A stretch of 64,000 nt of DNA from JAFAHD01 sp963772515 (GCA_963772515.1 CAVYXC010000003.1:620001-684000), one strand, 5' to 3'. Positions 30,934-40,103 are shown, counted from the first letter of the stretch. Notes: generated from the letters alone by a model not told the origin. Translations and numbers: made by a program.

Positions 30934-32844
30934 ATGAATCTCGACGCGACATCCAAATGGTGGTGGGTTCGGATTCCGGCGTTGCTGCGGCCGTACTCGC
31001 CATGGCTGGCAGCCGCGTGGTCCGACGGCGACTATTTGTTGATGTCACCGCTCTTGGCCGTTGTCCTGCCCGCCGTCTTACTCCTCATCGGTCTCTTCGA
31101 AGGCGCGACGCACTGGAGTGCCCTGACGATCGGCGCCGACAGCCTGAACGGTTCGAACGAGCCGATCGTATTCGCGCAAATGCTGCTGTTCTTCGTCCTG
31201 GTCGTCGTCGTCGCGTCGTTCAGCGCGAACCTCGGTCTGATCTTGGTGTTGGGGTTTGCGGTTGCCGATCTCATCGCTGGTCCCCGGCTCACGAGCAACG
31301 CACCGTGGCTGCTTGCAGTTCTGCAACTACGCGTGCCGCAACTCGTCGACGACGCGCTCATGATCTTGCTGGTGGTCTCGCCGGCCGTGACGACCGACGC
31401 CCTCCTCGCGGACCTCGCGCCGTTGCGCTCGCGGTTTGGCGCCGCATACCAGAAAGTCATGGCGGTCATCAGTGCGCTGACGCGGGCCGTCATTCTCTAT
31501 GCGTGGGTGCTCGCGATTCCGATGATCATCCGGATCGCGTGGATCTGGGTCGACCAGACCGCGCCGGTTGGTTTCTACTATTTCGTGCAGGTCACGAACC
31601 CATGGCTGCCGATCGTCGTCGTCCTCGCGTGCGCCGCGCGCGCGGCGATCGTGCTCATCACACAACACGACCCCGTCGTGTTGATCTCGGCCGGCGCGCA
31701 CACTCGACCGGGGACCGCTATGGCGAAGCTGAGCGCCATCGCGCTGCTCTCGACGCTGTTTCTCGCGGGTTATGTCGGTTCCGTGTGGAGCGGCGTTTTG
31801 GTTTTCATCGTGATCGCCGCGTTCCTGATCGGCGGCGCGGTGCTCCTGCCCAGACTTCCGGCCTGGAGTGCGTGGGCGCACGTCGCCGCCAAAGTTCCCG
31901 CGGTCGTACGCTGGGCCGTGTTCGTGCCTATCTCATATTTCTTGCCCGATTGGCTGCTCGCGTTACCGGGCTGGTCGGCGTCAGCGAACGGTATCCCCGG
32001 CCAGTTCGGCGCGGAGCTCGTCGGCATCGGTGTGCTGCTTGCCATCGGACTTGCGCTCTTTCCCGTAGGGGCCGCGCGACCGTCGCGCGTGCCGTTGTCC
32101 GCGACGCCTGCAGCGATCATCGTCGCATTGTTTTTCGCCGCCAGCGCGGCGCCCGCACGTGCGATTTGTCTCGACCCCTCGTGCTGCTTCAACGGTCAGA
32201 ACTGGCTCGTTGCACTGGCGCTCGCGGCGTTGGGACTAGCGTTGTTGGGCATGCTCGCTCCAGCCGTAGCCGCGATTGGCGCAGCGGCTGCCGCCGAAGG
32301 TGCCGCGGAAGCCGCAGCAGCAGCCGCGACAGAAGCTGCAGCCGCCGAGGCCGCCGCCGCGGAGTCCGCAGCCGCAGAATCAGCCGCGGCAGAAACTGCT
32401 GCCGAAGACGTCACCGGTCAGGCCTTGGAGGGAACCGAGAACCTCGGCATGCCTGATTTCAACCCCGAACTCGGCGAGGTGAACTGCCCCGAAACTTCGA
32501 TTGGCGTCGACAATTACTTGAGCGGCGGCAGCTTCGAACCCGCCACGGCTGGAGATGTTTCAGCCTTTCCGGACGTGCTCGCGAATGACGTCGGCTCGAA
32601 CCTAAGCGGTCCCACGAATTTCGGCGACATAGAACAATTCATGCAGGGTGCCGGCGACGGCTCGCGCGGCATCGTCTACGTCACCGACGGTAACGGCGCC
32701 CACTTCTTTAATGCGTACAACGCCGGTGGCCAAATCCTGGGCATCGATGGCCAAGCCGGCGTCTTCGGAAGCCTAGGCGAGGTCTCGGGTTTTGCCGGTT
32801 ACGCCAATCCCAGCGAGGTACTCTTTATCCCGACCTATCCATGA
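30934..32844 (+). CDS. Polytopic membrane protein with C-terminal papain-fold (Tox-PL-like) domain
   Basis: The 636-residue protein has about 11-12 predicted membrane helices over residues 20-470, then an Ala/Glu-rich linker, then a globular end of about 120 residues. That end matches the papain-fold toxin 1 (Tox-PL) pattern: a catalytic-type Cys518 in VNCPETSIGVDNYLSGG, His590 in GAHFFNAYN, and Asp605 with Gln607 in ILGIDGQAG. Known Tox-PL domains are glutamine deamidases or proteases of polymorphic toxins. The usual N-terminal secretion or trafficking domains are absent; instead the domain is tied to a membrane. The next gene, 8 bases on, resembles an immunity protein. The in-frame TTG at 30922 is an alternative start. 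Confidence 0.7.
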   Translation: MNLDATSKWWWVRIPALLRPYSPWLAAAWSDGDYLLMSPLLAVVLPAVLLLIGLFEGATHWSALTIGADSLNGSNEPIVFAQMLLFFVLVVVVASFSANLGLILVLGFAVADLIAGPRLTSNAPWLLAVLQLRVPQLVDDALMILLVVSPAVTTDALLADLAPLRSRFGAAYQKVMAVISALTRAVILYAWVLAIPMIIRIAWIWVDQTAPVGFYYFVQVTNPWLPIVVVLACAARAAIVLITQHDPVVLISAGAHTRPGTAMAKLSAIALLSTLFLAGYVGSVWSGVLVFIVIAAFLIGGAVLLPRLPAWSAWAHVAAKVPAVVRWAVFVPISYFLPDWLLALPGWSASANGIPGQFGAELVGIGVLLAIGLALFPVGAARPSRVPLSATPAAIIVALFFAASAAPARAICLDPSCCFNGQNWLVALALAALGLALLGMLAPAVAAIGAAAAAEGAAEAAAAAATEAAAAEAAAAESAAAESAAAETAAEDVTGQALEGTENLGMPDFNPELGEVNCPETSIGVDNYLSGGSFEPATAGDVSAFPDVLANDVGSNLSGPTNFGDIEQFMQGAGDGSRGIVYVTDGNGAHFFNAYNAGGQILGIDGQAGVFGSLGEVSGFAGYANPSEVLFIPTYP

Positions 32845-32851
32845 GGGGTTC

Positions 32852-33202
32852 ATGATCGACAAAGCAATGGCGATCGCAGCGGCGCAAACGCATGCGGTCG
32901 CCAAAGGACTCGAGATCGCAGAGGATCGCGTGACCGAACGCGTGAGGGGATGGGTCATTCCCGCTCGCGCGCCTGGATCGGCGCACGTACCTGCCCAAGG
33001 CCCGTATTTTGTCGACAAGCAAAGCGGCGCGGTTTTCGACGTGCCGACGGCGCGAACGCAAGCCTGGCTCGAGACGTACAATGCGACCGGCAAACCGCCA
33101 CCGCTGCCGACGAAGTGGCACTGGCTCGGGTCGGGGCGCCCGCCGGAGATCAAACGTCCGCCTGCTGGCCAGCGCCGGATCCGAACACCCAAACCTCGGT
33201 AG
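32852..33202 (+). CDS. Imm35/YrhB-like putative immunity protein
   Basis: The ATG lies 8 bases after the toxin stop, and its GAGGGG site overlaps that stop, so the two are co-translated. The 116-residue protein has an N-terminal helix (MIDKAMAIAAAQTHAVA) and then VRGWVIPARAPGSAHVPAQGPYFVDKQSGAVFDVPTA with YLETY-like AWLETYNATG, which follows the Imm35/YrhB pattern (GWvf...GPlxVDkxTGxV). Such proteins neutralise the toxin made next door. The basic Pro-rich tail is an addition. Assignment rests on pattern and neighbour. Confidence 0.6.
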   Translation: MIDKAMAIAAAQTHAVAKGLEIAEDRVTERVRGWVIPARAPGSAHVPAQGPYFVDKQSGAVFDVPTARTQAWLETYNATGKPPPLPTKWHWLGSGRPPEIKRPPAGQRRIRTPKPR

Positions 33203-33211
33203 TTTCCCGTT

Positions 33212-33445
33212 GTGAGACGCCGATTCAAGATCGGTGACCGCGTCAGTTGGAACTCAGAAGCCGGCAGGGTTCGCGGTCGCATCATCAAGGTCGTCACGTC
33301 GCCGATGAAGGTCAAGGGTTACATCGTGCGCGCAAGTGAGGATGAGCCGCAGTACCAGATCAAGAGCGAAAAGACCGACCACGTCGCCGTACACAAAGGT
33401 TCGGCTCTGCGAAGACTGACTACCAGCGCTCGCGGCGAGCGTTAG
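33212..33445 (+). CDS. DUF2945 / HVA1-type Tudor-like protein, copy 2
   Basis: The product has 77 residues, strongly similar to copy 1 at 15015: RRFKIGDRVSWNSEAGRVRGRIIKVVTS and EPQYQIKSEKTDHVAVHKGSALRRL. It follows the immunity-like gene by 9 bases, with a GTG start, and is probably part of the same transcript. Function unknown. Confidence 0.9.
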   Translation: MRRRFKIGDRVSWNSEAGRVRGRIIKVVTSPMKVKGYIVRASEDEPQYQIKSEKTDHVAVHKGSALRRLTTSARGER

Positions 33446-33559
33446 ACATCATCCGCTCCAACGAGCAGACGACACCGCGCACAAATAATCCCCGAGGGGA
33501 CGAAGCCGCAAGCTCTTTAGTTCATGTGAGCGCTTCCGATTTTTCGACAGCGCGCAGCG

Positions 33560-34063
33560 TCACGGAACCGCGAAGCGGATCACCTTAAACCCCTCGGAGT
33601 GGCTACACGACGGGCACTGCACGAGCACTTTGGTTGGTTTGTAGCTCTGGTCGACAGTGAAGAGCGCGGTCTGCCGAGCGGCCGCGCCCTGTTGGATATT
33701 AAGGTTGGACGGGGAGATCATGTATGAAGGGATGTTAAACGTCACTTCATCGGCATCGGCAAGCGTGTAACTAATCAGATCGATGAAGTCGCTGTGGGAG
33801 CCGTTCTTCAAGATCACGGTCATGACCATCACCTTTTGCCCGGCCGGAGGTAGCAACTTCTCCGGATGATCAGCGGCCGTCGCATCGCGTAACTCCTTGA
33901 TCTGGACGCGCAAGACTCCATTGAACACGGTTTGGCCGATCTTTCCCGACATTGCCGAGACCTGATTGGCGCCGCCCGGGACTGGCGTCGGCGTCGAGCC
34001 GGCTGCCGTTCCGATCATTGCGATCAGACAGATCGCCAGTGCGATGGTCGTTCGTGCGGACAT
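33560..34063 (-). CDS. Secreted DUF4352-like protein
   Basis: The ATG at 34063 follows GGAGATC and gives 167 residues with a signal peptide (MSARTTIALAICLIAMIGTAAG). The mature part shows VNGVLRVQIKELRDATAAD-like sequence, then GQKVMVMTVILKNGSHSDFIDLISYTLADAD, the strand pattern of the immunoglobulin-like DUF4352 fold. A single CPSC pair sits near the C-terminus (VLVQCPSCSHSEGF), unusual for that fold and perhaps a metal or disulfide site. Role unknown. Confidence 0.6.
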   Translation of the reverse strand: MSARTTIALAICLIAMIGTAAGSTPTPVPGGANQVSAMSGKIGQTVFNGVLRVQIKELRDATAADHPEKLLPPAGQKVMVMTVILKNGSHSDFIDLISYTLADADEVTFNIPSYMISPSNLNIQQGAAARQTALFTVDQSYKPTKVLVQCPSCSHSEGFKVIRFAVP

Positions 34064-34167
34064 GAGATCTCCTTCACCTGCCAAAACGCGGTCTCGTCTG
34101 TGCTGATACAGCCAGACGACGAGCGCGACCGGAAGTAGTTCGGCCGCATGATGGTTAAACCTGTCAT

Positions 34168-35631
34168 GTGACCGAGGTGCTCGCTTTACTCTTTCTAGCG
34201 AGTCGGCTGTTGCTTGCCGGCGTGTTCCTATTTGCTGGCGTCGCTAAGCTTCGCGATCGTAATGGTACCTGGTCGATGCTGCGCGCGTTCGGACTGAGTA
34301 TCGGAGCGAGCGACGCACTTGCGCCCGTACTCCCATGGATCGAGATCGCCACCGGGCTCGCGCTGGTCCCCACGGTGAGCGCTTGGGGAGGAGCGATCTC
34401 GGCGTTTGTCCTGCTTGCCGCGTTTTCAGCTGCGATCGCCGCCAATCTGGCGAGAGGTCGGCGACCCGAGTGCCGTTGCTTCGGTAACATCGGCGTTGAA
34501 CCGATCGGGCCTACGACGCTCATCCGCAACGCATTCTTCGCCGTCCTCGCGGCCACCACGATCGTCGATCCACCGAGTCGCACGGACTTGTTCGCTATCG
34601 ATTATCTGCGCGACTTCGGTTGGGTTGTCGGCGCCGTCGGACTATGCGCGGTCGTCGCGCTTCTAACGCTCCTAGTCTGGCAGATTCTCAGACAGCAGGG
34701 GCGCATGTTGCAAAGGATCGACGACCTCGAAGCCTTAGCGGCTTCCGCCAACGGCCGCGGCACGAGCACGTCGGGTTCGTATCTGCAGTTGGGCCAGCCG
34801 GCTCCTCGATTCGAACTGAAGAACCTTGACGGCGACGTCGTGACGCTTGCCGCGCTATGCGCAGCTGGAAAATCAGTAGCATTGTTCTTCGTGCACCCGA
34901 CATGCGGCCCGTGTCGCGCTCTTGTGCCGGACATCGTTCGTTGGAGCCACGAGCTCGCGCAGACGCACTTGGCGGTCGTCATCTCACAAGGAACGCCGGC
35001 CGAGAATCGCGATTTCTTGCCCGGGTTTGCGTCTGACGCCGTGCTTTTGCAGATCGGACACGAGGTCGGTGATGCTTTTCACGCCTATGGCACGCCGGCT
35101 GCGGTTCTCGTCGACACGCGCGGGCGAATAGCGTCTGAGACCGCGGGCGGTGCAGAAGCGATCGGGTTGCTCTTGGGAGTCGAATGGCAAGCTGGTGAGT
35201 CGACCAACGGGCAAACCCACGCGACGCCTCTCGCCATCGGCGTCGAGGCGCCCGCTTTCTCGGCGCTTACCACCGGCGGTACGACGTTGCGCTCGAGCGA
35301 ACTTCTCGGTTCCGACGTCGCCCTCGTCTTTTGGAGTCCCTCGTGTGGATTCTGCCAGCAAGCGGCGGATGATTTAGTACGATGGGAGCGCATCGAAGGT
35401 CTGCGTGTCGTCGTGCTATCCTCAGCTCCGGACGACGATCTTGCCGCGCGCGGTTTTCAAGGTCCGCTCGCGATCGACGACGGCATGCGCATCGGCGCTG
35501 CGTTCGGCGCCGGCGGCACGCCAATGGCAGTCCTCATCGCTGCCGACGGCGTAATCGCCTCAGAGCTTGCAGCGGGGCGCGATGCGATAGAGAGCCTATT
35601 CCAAGGAAGGGTTCGCTCCGCCGCTCGTTAG
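34168..35631 (+). CDS. MauE/DoxX-type membrane domain fused to two thioredoxin-like domains
   Basis: Residues 1-185 form a MauE/DoxX-like four-helix membrane unit with the family motif ECRCFGNIG, which carries a Cys pair. After a linker come two thioredoxin-fold domains in tandem: the first (about 200-330) with HPTCGPCRAL, the second (about 350-480) with SPSCGFCQQAA. Both keep a cis-Pro region (GTPAAVLVD; GTPMAVLIA). Together this can pass electrons from a membrane quinone-like or vitamin-K-epoxide-type step to periplasmic thiols, or the reverse. The start is a GTG. Its stop shares TTAG (35628-35631) with the convergent Cys-rich gene, a possible substrate. Confidence 0.85.
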   Translation: MTEVLALLFLASRLLLAGVFLFAGVAKLRDRNGTWSMLRAFGLSIGASDALAPVLPWIEIATGLALVPTVSAWGGAISAFVLLAAFSAAIAANLARGRRPECRCFGNIGVEPIGPTTLIRNAFFAVLAATTIVDPPSRTDLFAIDYLRDFGWVVGAVGLCAVVALLTLLVWQILRQQGRMLQRIDDLEALAASANGRGTSTSGSYLQLGQPAPRFELKNLDGDVVTLAALCAAGKSVALFFVHPTCGPCRALVPDIVRWSHELAQTHLAVVISQGTPAENRDFLPGFASDAVLLQIGHEVGDAFHAYGTPAAVLVDTRGRIASETAGGAEAIGLLLGVEWQAGESTNGQTHATPLAIGVEAPAFSALTTGGTTLRSSELLGSDVALVFWSPSCGFCQQAADDLVRWERIEGLRVVVLSSAPDDDLAARGFQGPLAIDDGMRIGAAFGAGGTPMAVLIAADGVIASELAAGRDAIESLFQGRVRSAAR

Positions 35632-37412
35632 TGGATCCAGTTGCCGCAGGCGAATTCCGTACCGTTGCCTCCGCACTGCTGCCCCGGACCGCAGCACGTG
35701 CCTGCACAGCATGCGAGCCCAGCCGTACAACAGACATCCTTGGTCGATCCATTGCGATACGCGCTGTGACACACGCTGTACCCGTGCAAGCACAGTGAGA
35801 TCTTACTAGCCGATGGCCGAGGGCTAGGCGTGCCAAAGCTCGGGTAGTAGCATTGGCCGGTGGCTTGATGGCACAACTCTCCATTGACGCAGCATTGGTC
35901 GCCGCAGAATGTTCCAGGACAGCAAACCCCATTGCGGCAAATCGCGCCGGGCGGGCAGCAAGTCGAACCGCAGATAGAAGAGCCCGACGGGCAGCAGAGC
36001 GACTGCGATGCGTTGGCGCATACGCTGCCAGGCGAACAACACGATACTCCGCAACACGCTGAATCTTGCGGGCAGCAAAAGTTGCCGCAGCAATGCGAGC
36101 CCTGAGAGCAGCAGATGTCGTTGCCGCAGCAGACGTCGCCATTGGCGCAACAGAACGGAAAGCCGCTCGTGGCACCCATGCAAGCTATCGTGTACCCGGG
36201 CGGGCAGCATGTGCTCGGTTGGCCGACACACACGGCGCTACCAGTGCAGCATTTCGATCCGCAGCAGGTATCGCCAGTGTCGCAACCATTGGCGGGTCCA
36301 CAGACGGTCTGCATGCAACCCGCGCCCGGTATCCAGCAGCCCAGCGCTGCCGCGACCGCTTCGGCTTGGCATGAAATTGCCGCAGTGATGCAGGGCACGC
36401 AACCCCACAACAAATCCGCACCGAGGGTCGTCCAGCAGCCCGTGGCCTGATTGGCCGCGGCGTTCATACACGAGTTGCAATTGGGCGTGCTCGGTGCGCC
36501 GGACTCGTTCTGATTCTCAACGCCCGCGGCGCCGCCATAGGTCGCTGGCGCGCGGTTTTCATCTGCGATGATGGCCGGCTGGGCAAGTGATCGAAAGAAT
36601 CTCGCCCTGCTTGCGACGTCTCGCGACACGCCTCCTACGCGCGGCGGCGTGGAAGAACACGACCTCCGCTCGCTGGCGAAGCGCTGCATAAGACTTTGAA
36701 TCCCGTCGTAAAGCGTGTGGTCCACGCTGACCGCGACCGGCGTCGCATCGCTTGTGAATTGGGCGTGGAGCGTGCGCAACGTTGTCGCGTTGTGAACCAG
36801 AGTTGAGGATCCTGTCTGCACGGTGCCGTGGACCGACGATCCCTGGAATGTCAGCATGGCGCCGCTGATGCCTTGAACTGCAGGGCCATACTCGAAGCGC
36901 ATCGTTCCGGATTGGGATCCGCCCCGAACGGCGTTGCGCTCTGACTCGACCTTGACGACCGAAGCGCCGCCGGACGTCACTTCGATGGTATCGGTCACCT
37001 GGGCGGAGAGCTGCCTCCCCGTGCCTGAGATTGTGGTTCGGTGATAGACGACTAGCGTGAGCGATTGACTACCGGCTGAGCCCGTCGCGCGATAATAGAA
37101 GTCAGCGTTGCGACCGGATAGGCTGAACTCGCACGGTCCGGTTTTGTAGGCGGTGGGAAGATGCAGTGTGCGCACCTGGATTCCGCGCCGCGATGCCGAC
37201 GCCCCGATCGTGTGCAGCGTGGGGCTGCCAGTCGGCGGCGGCGAGCCGCCGATGGTTTCGCTTGGATGCAGGGTTTGACTAGGGGCGGCGCCTGCGCGCG
37301 AGGGCCACGAAGCATTCGCCGCGGCGATAATCGCAGCCATTTTGCCCAATGCGACGCGGCGCGACTCGTATGGCCGCGAAAGCGATTTTGCAAAATTATC
37401 AAACCAGTGCAT
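35628..37412 (-). CDS. Large Cys-rich secreted protein with Tat-type signal
   Basis: The N-terminus MHWFDNFAKSLSRPYESRRVALGKMAA has a twin-Arg motif (SRRVAL) and a short hydrophobic run ending RAGA, as in Tat signals. Residues of about 45-290 form a beta-rich domain with few Cys. The last 270 residues hold dozens of Cys, mostly as CC pairs in units such as DTCCGSKCCTGSAVC, DVCCGNDICC and SHCCGNFCC, resembling granulin-like disulfide ladders. Tat export would suit folding, but disulfide formation must then occur outside. It is convergent with the membrane thioredoxin fusion, which suggests functional pairing. Family unknown. Confidence 0.8.
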   Translation of the reverse strand: MHWFDNFAKSLSRPYESRRVALGKMAAIIAAANASWPSRAGAAPSQTLHPSETIGGSPPPTGSPTLHTIGASASRRGIQVRTLHLPTAYKTGPCEFSLSGRNADFYYRATGSAGSQSLTLVVYHRTTISGTGRQLSAQVTDTIEVTSGGASVVKVESERNAVRGGSQSGTMRFEYGPAVQGISGAMLTFQGSSVHGTVQTGSSTLVHNATTLRTLHAQFTSDATPVAVSVDHTLYDGIQSLMQRFASERRSCSSTPPRVGGVSRDVASRARFFRSLAQPAIIADENRAPATYGGAAGVENQNESGAPSTPNCNSCMNAAANQATGCWTTLGADLLWGCVPCITAAISCQAEAVAAALGCWIPGAGCMQTVCGPANGCDTGDTCCGSKCCTGSAVCVGQPSTCCPPGYTIACMGATSGFPFCCANGDVCCGNDICCSQGSHCCGNFCCPQDSACCGVSCCSPGSVCANASQSLCCPSGSSICGSTCCPPGAICRNGVCCPGTFCGDQCCVNGELCHQATGQCYYPSFGTPSPRPSASKISLCLHGYSVCHSAYRNGSTKDVCCTAGLACCAGTCCGPGQQCGGNGTEFACGNWIH

Positions 37413-37730
37413 GACGAAAAGCCTCGCCTGCTATCGAGCGATTGACTGTGCTCGGCTTTGTCGAGAAGTGGGGGCAGCTCCTGCGGCTGGATGGAGGTCT
37501 TTTGGGGTTTCGACAGGAGTTCGCACTGGCGCGCGCTGGTCGCCCAGAAAACGTGCAACCACGTGCTTGCTCGACCGCCCCATCGCGGCGCTCACGGCAT
37601 TTGCACAACCTTCTCTCACACCAGCTTAAATCGGTCATGCTATTCTTGGCGTGACAGGGACGTTATGTCTGCAGAAGGGTCGCGAAACAGGGGTGCGTTT
37701 GCGAAACGTGGCCCTGCTAGGAGGATCCAA
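37413..37730. promoter_or_regulatory. Divergent intergenic region between Cys-rich and FecR genes
   Basis: About 320 bases with no supported gene; it must hold promoters for both neighbours. A perfect AGGAGG ribosome site for the FecR gene lies at 37719-37724. No operator-like repeat stands out. Confidence 0.4.
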
Positions 37731-40043
37731 ATGTGGACTACAATTTCTCGAACGATCGGCCGCCTCTGGTGCGGCTTGTTTTTGGTTTCTTGCGTTCTCT
37801 CCATGCCGCTGGCTCCCGCGGCTGCAGATGATTCCACACCGCCTGATGTCGCGCGCATCAGCGCCATCGAGGGCGGCGTCACCATGCAGCGGGGAGATTC
37901 CGGCGACGCCGTCGACGCGACGGTAAACGCGCCGGTGAACGTCGGCGACTATATCACCACCGCGGCCGATGCCCGCGCTGAAGTACAGTTCGACAACGCG
38001 GATTTCGTACGCATCGCGGACAACTCGCAGTTGCGCTTCACGCAGCTCGACTCCAACGCCAACGCACTGCAGCTCGCATCCGGCGCCGTGCAGGTCGCGC
38101 TGCTGCGCTACACCGACGCTCGACCTCAGGTCGAGACGCCCTCGATCAAGGTCGTTCCCGACGAAGCGGGCGAGTACCGCATCGTTGTGGACGCGGACGG
38201 CAACACCTGGGTGACGGTGCGTTCCGGCAGCGCTGACCTGGTCGCTCCCGACGGTACGCAAACCATCTCTGCGAAGACAAGCGTCGAGATCTCTGGTGAC
38301 GCTTCATCGCCGGACATCCGCGCCGTGGACTATGTCGCGATGGACGACTTCGACACGTGGAACGCGCAGCGCGACCAGTACGCGAACGCGGCGTTCTCCA
38401 GTCCCGCCGCAAGCACCGACATCACCGGCCTTGACGATCTAAGCACCTACGGCAATTGGCAAAACGTTCCCGGCGACGGTGAAGCATGGGTCCCCAACAA
38501 TCAGACCGCCGACTGGGCGCCATATCAAGACGGCCGTTGGGCATGGGAACCGTACTATGGATGGACGTGGGTCGGCTACGAGCCGTGGGGCTGGGCGCCG
38601 TACCATTACGGCCGATGGGTGTATGCGGGCAATGTCGGGTGGGCGTGGTGCCCGGGTCCGGCAAACGTGCGTCCGGCCTATCAACCCGCGCTCGTCGCCT
38701 TCTTCGGCTTCAACATCGGCGGCGTCAACGTCGGCCTGAGCTTCGGCAATGCGTTCAGCAACGTCGGCTGGGTGCCGCTCGCGCCGGGCGAGCCCTACTA
38801 TCCGTGGGGCGGCGGTCGCAACGTCTCGATCACAAACATCACGAACGTGACCAATATAACGAACATCACCAACATCTATAACTACCGCAACGCGCACGGC
38901 CGCAACGGCGTCGCCGTCGTCTCGCAAGGTGACTTCACAAATGGGTCCCGCTACCAGTACGAAAACGTGCACGCTAACGACCTGCATCAAGTCGCGCTCG
39001 CCAAGAACGCACTGCCGGTCGTGCCGACCAATCAGTCCTTGCGCTTCTCGACGGGCACGGTCGCCAAAGCGCCCATGATCTCGAATCGGTTCGAGAAACT
39101 ACCGACGCCCCATACACCGCAAACGTTCTCGAACGCGCGCAGCACGATCCAGACGTTCGCACAGCACATGCAAACGCCGATCCAGACGACGCGAACATCG
39201 ACGGCACCGAGCAACGGCGTGGCGCAACACCCGTTCATCACAACTAAAGGCACCAATAGCACGATCCCGCCGAGCAAGACGGTGACGTCGAACTCGACGA
39301 CGCCGACAGGTGTGTGGGGCAGGTTCGGTTCGCAAGGACCATCGGCCAGCGCACCGAGCAACGCGGTAGCGCAACACCCGTTCATCACAACTAAAGGCAC
39401 CAATAGCACGATCCCGCCGAGCAAAACGGTAACGTCGACCTCGACGACGCCGACAGGTGTGTGGGGCAGGTTCGGTTCGCAAGGACCATCGGCCAGCGCA
39501 CCGAGCAACGCGGTGGCGCAACACCCGTTCATCACCACCAAAGGCACCAATAGCACGATCCCGCCGAGCAAAACGGTAACGTCGACCTCGACGACGCCGA
39601 CAGGTGTGTGGGGTAGGTTCGGTTCGCAAGGACAGTCGGCCAGCGCACCGAGCAACGCGGTGGCGCAACACCCGTTCATCACCACCAAAGGCACCAATAG
39701 CACGATCCCGCCGAGCAAGACGGTGACGTCGACCTCGACGGCGCCAACGGGTTGGGGGCGGTTCGACACGCAAAGCGTCACGCCACGCACGAACACCGCC
39801 ACGACGTTCCAACGTGCGCCCGTGACGAACGTGCCGGTGCAGCGTTACAATACGCAAGTCATCGCGCCGCGCGTACCGCAGCAGCCCGCGAACCCCCGCA
39901 CCAACGTGATGTACAACGCGCCGAGCGTTCACTACAATAACTCCGCTCCCACCTACAGCCGATCGGTCAGCGCCCCAGCTTCCGCGCCGTCAGTCAGCAG
40001 AGCGCAGACCGCATCCAATCACACCAAGCACGGCCAGAACTAA
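37731..40043 (+). CDS. FecR / DUF6600 secreted protein with tandem repeats
   Basis: The ATG at 37731, six bases after AGGAGG, gives 770 residues; the open frame upstream is spurious. Signal peptide to PAAA-D; a FecR-type beta-roll at about 37-180 (ISAIEGGVTMQRGDSGDA, VNVGDYITTAADARAEVQF, RIADNSQLRF); then a Trp/Tyr-rich DUF6600-like block (APYQDGRWAWEPYYGWTWVGYEPWGWAPYHYGRW) and an Asn/Ile/Thr stretch. The C-terminal third has four 49-residue Ser/Thr/Pro repeats. Unlike FecR in iron signalling, there is no sigma factor beside it and no membrane anchor, so a surface-structural role is likely. Confidence 0.8.
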   Translation: MWTTISRTIGRLWCGLFLVSCVLSMPLAPAAADDSTPPDVARISAIEGGVTMQRGDSGDAVDATVNAPVNVGDYITTAADARAEVQFDNADFVRIADNSQLRFTQLDSNANALQLASGAVQVALLRYTDARPQVETPSIKVVPDEAGEYRIVVDADGNTWVTVRSGSADLVAPDGTQTISAKTSVEISGDASSPDIRAVDYVAMDDFDTWNAQRDQYANAAFSSPAASTDITGLDDLSTYGNWQNVPGDGEAWVPNNQTADWAPYQDGRWAWEPYYGWTWVGYEPWGWAPYHYGRWVYAGNVGWAWCPGPANVRPAYQPALVAFFGFNIGGVNVGLSFGNAFSNVGWVPLAPGEPYYPWGGGRNVSITNITNVTNITNITNIYNYRNAHGRNGVAVVSQGDFTNGSRYQYENVHANDLHQVALAKNALPVVPTNQSLRFSTGTVAKAPMISNRFEKLPTPHTPQTFSNARSTIQTFAQHMQTPIQTTRTSTAPSNGVAQHPFITTKGTNSTIPPSKTVTSNSTTPTGVWGRFGSQGPSASAPSNAVAQHPFITTKGTNSTIPPSKTVTSTSTTPTGVWGRFGSQGPSASAPSNAVAQHPFITTKGTNSTIPPSKTVTSTSTTPTGVWGRFGSQGQSASAPSNAVAQHPFITTKGTNSTIPPSKTVTSTSTAPTGWGRFDTQSVTPRTNTATTFQRAPVTNVPVQRYNTQVIAPRVPQQPANPRTNVMYNAPSVHYNNSAPTYSRSVSAPASAPSVSRAQTASNHTKHGQN
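39222..39770 (+). repeat. 147-bp tandem repeats, four copies
   Basis: Copies begin at 39222, 39369, 39516 and 39663 (the last partial). Each encodes 49 residues starting AQHPFITTKGTNSTIPPSKT and ending APSNAV. DNA identity between copies is very high, including synonymous sites, which points to recent expansion or gene conversion. Confidence 0.95.
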
Positions 40044-40061
40044 CCGGCCGTTCCCACGACA

Positions 40062-40096
40062 AAAGAGCCGCCCGGCTGATAGCCGGGCGGCTCTTT
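40062..40096. terminator. Bidirectional terminator between convergent genes
   Basis: A perfect 16-bp stem (AAAGAGCCGCCCGGCT) with a GAT loop sits between the FecR gene and the convergent gene at 40104-41252; A and T ends on both sides let it act in both directions. Confidence 0.9.
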
Positions 40097-40103
40097 CTTA
40101 TCC

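Noticed and set aside
30957..32456. 499-residue plus-strand frame overlapping the Tox-PL-type membrane protein
   Set aside because: Arg-rich sequence in another frame of a gene with clear membrane helices and catalytic motifs.
39032..39802. 256-residue minus-strand repeat protein
   Set aside because: It only mirrors the 147-bp coding repeats of the FecR-type gene; that gene has a perfect ribosome site and signal peptide.
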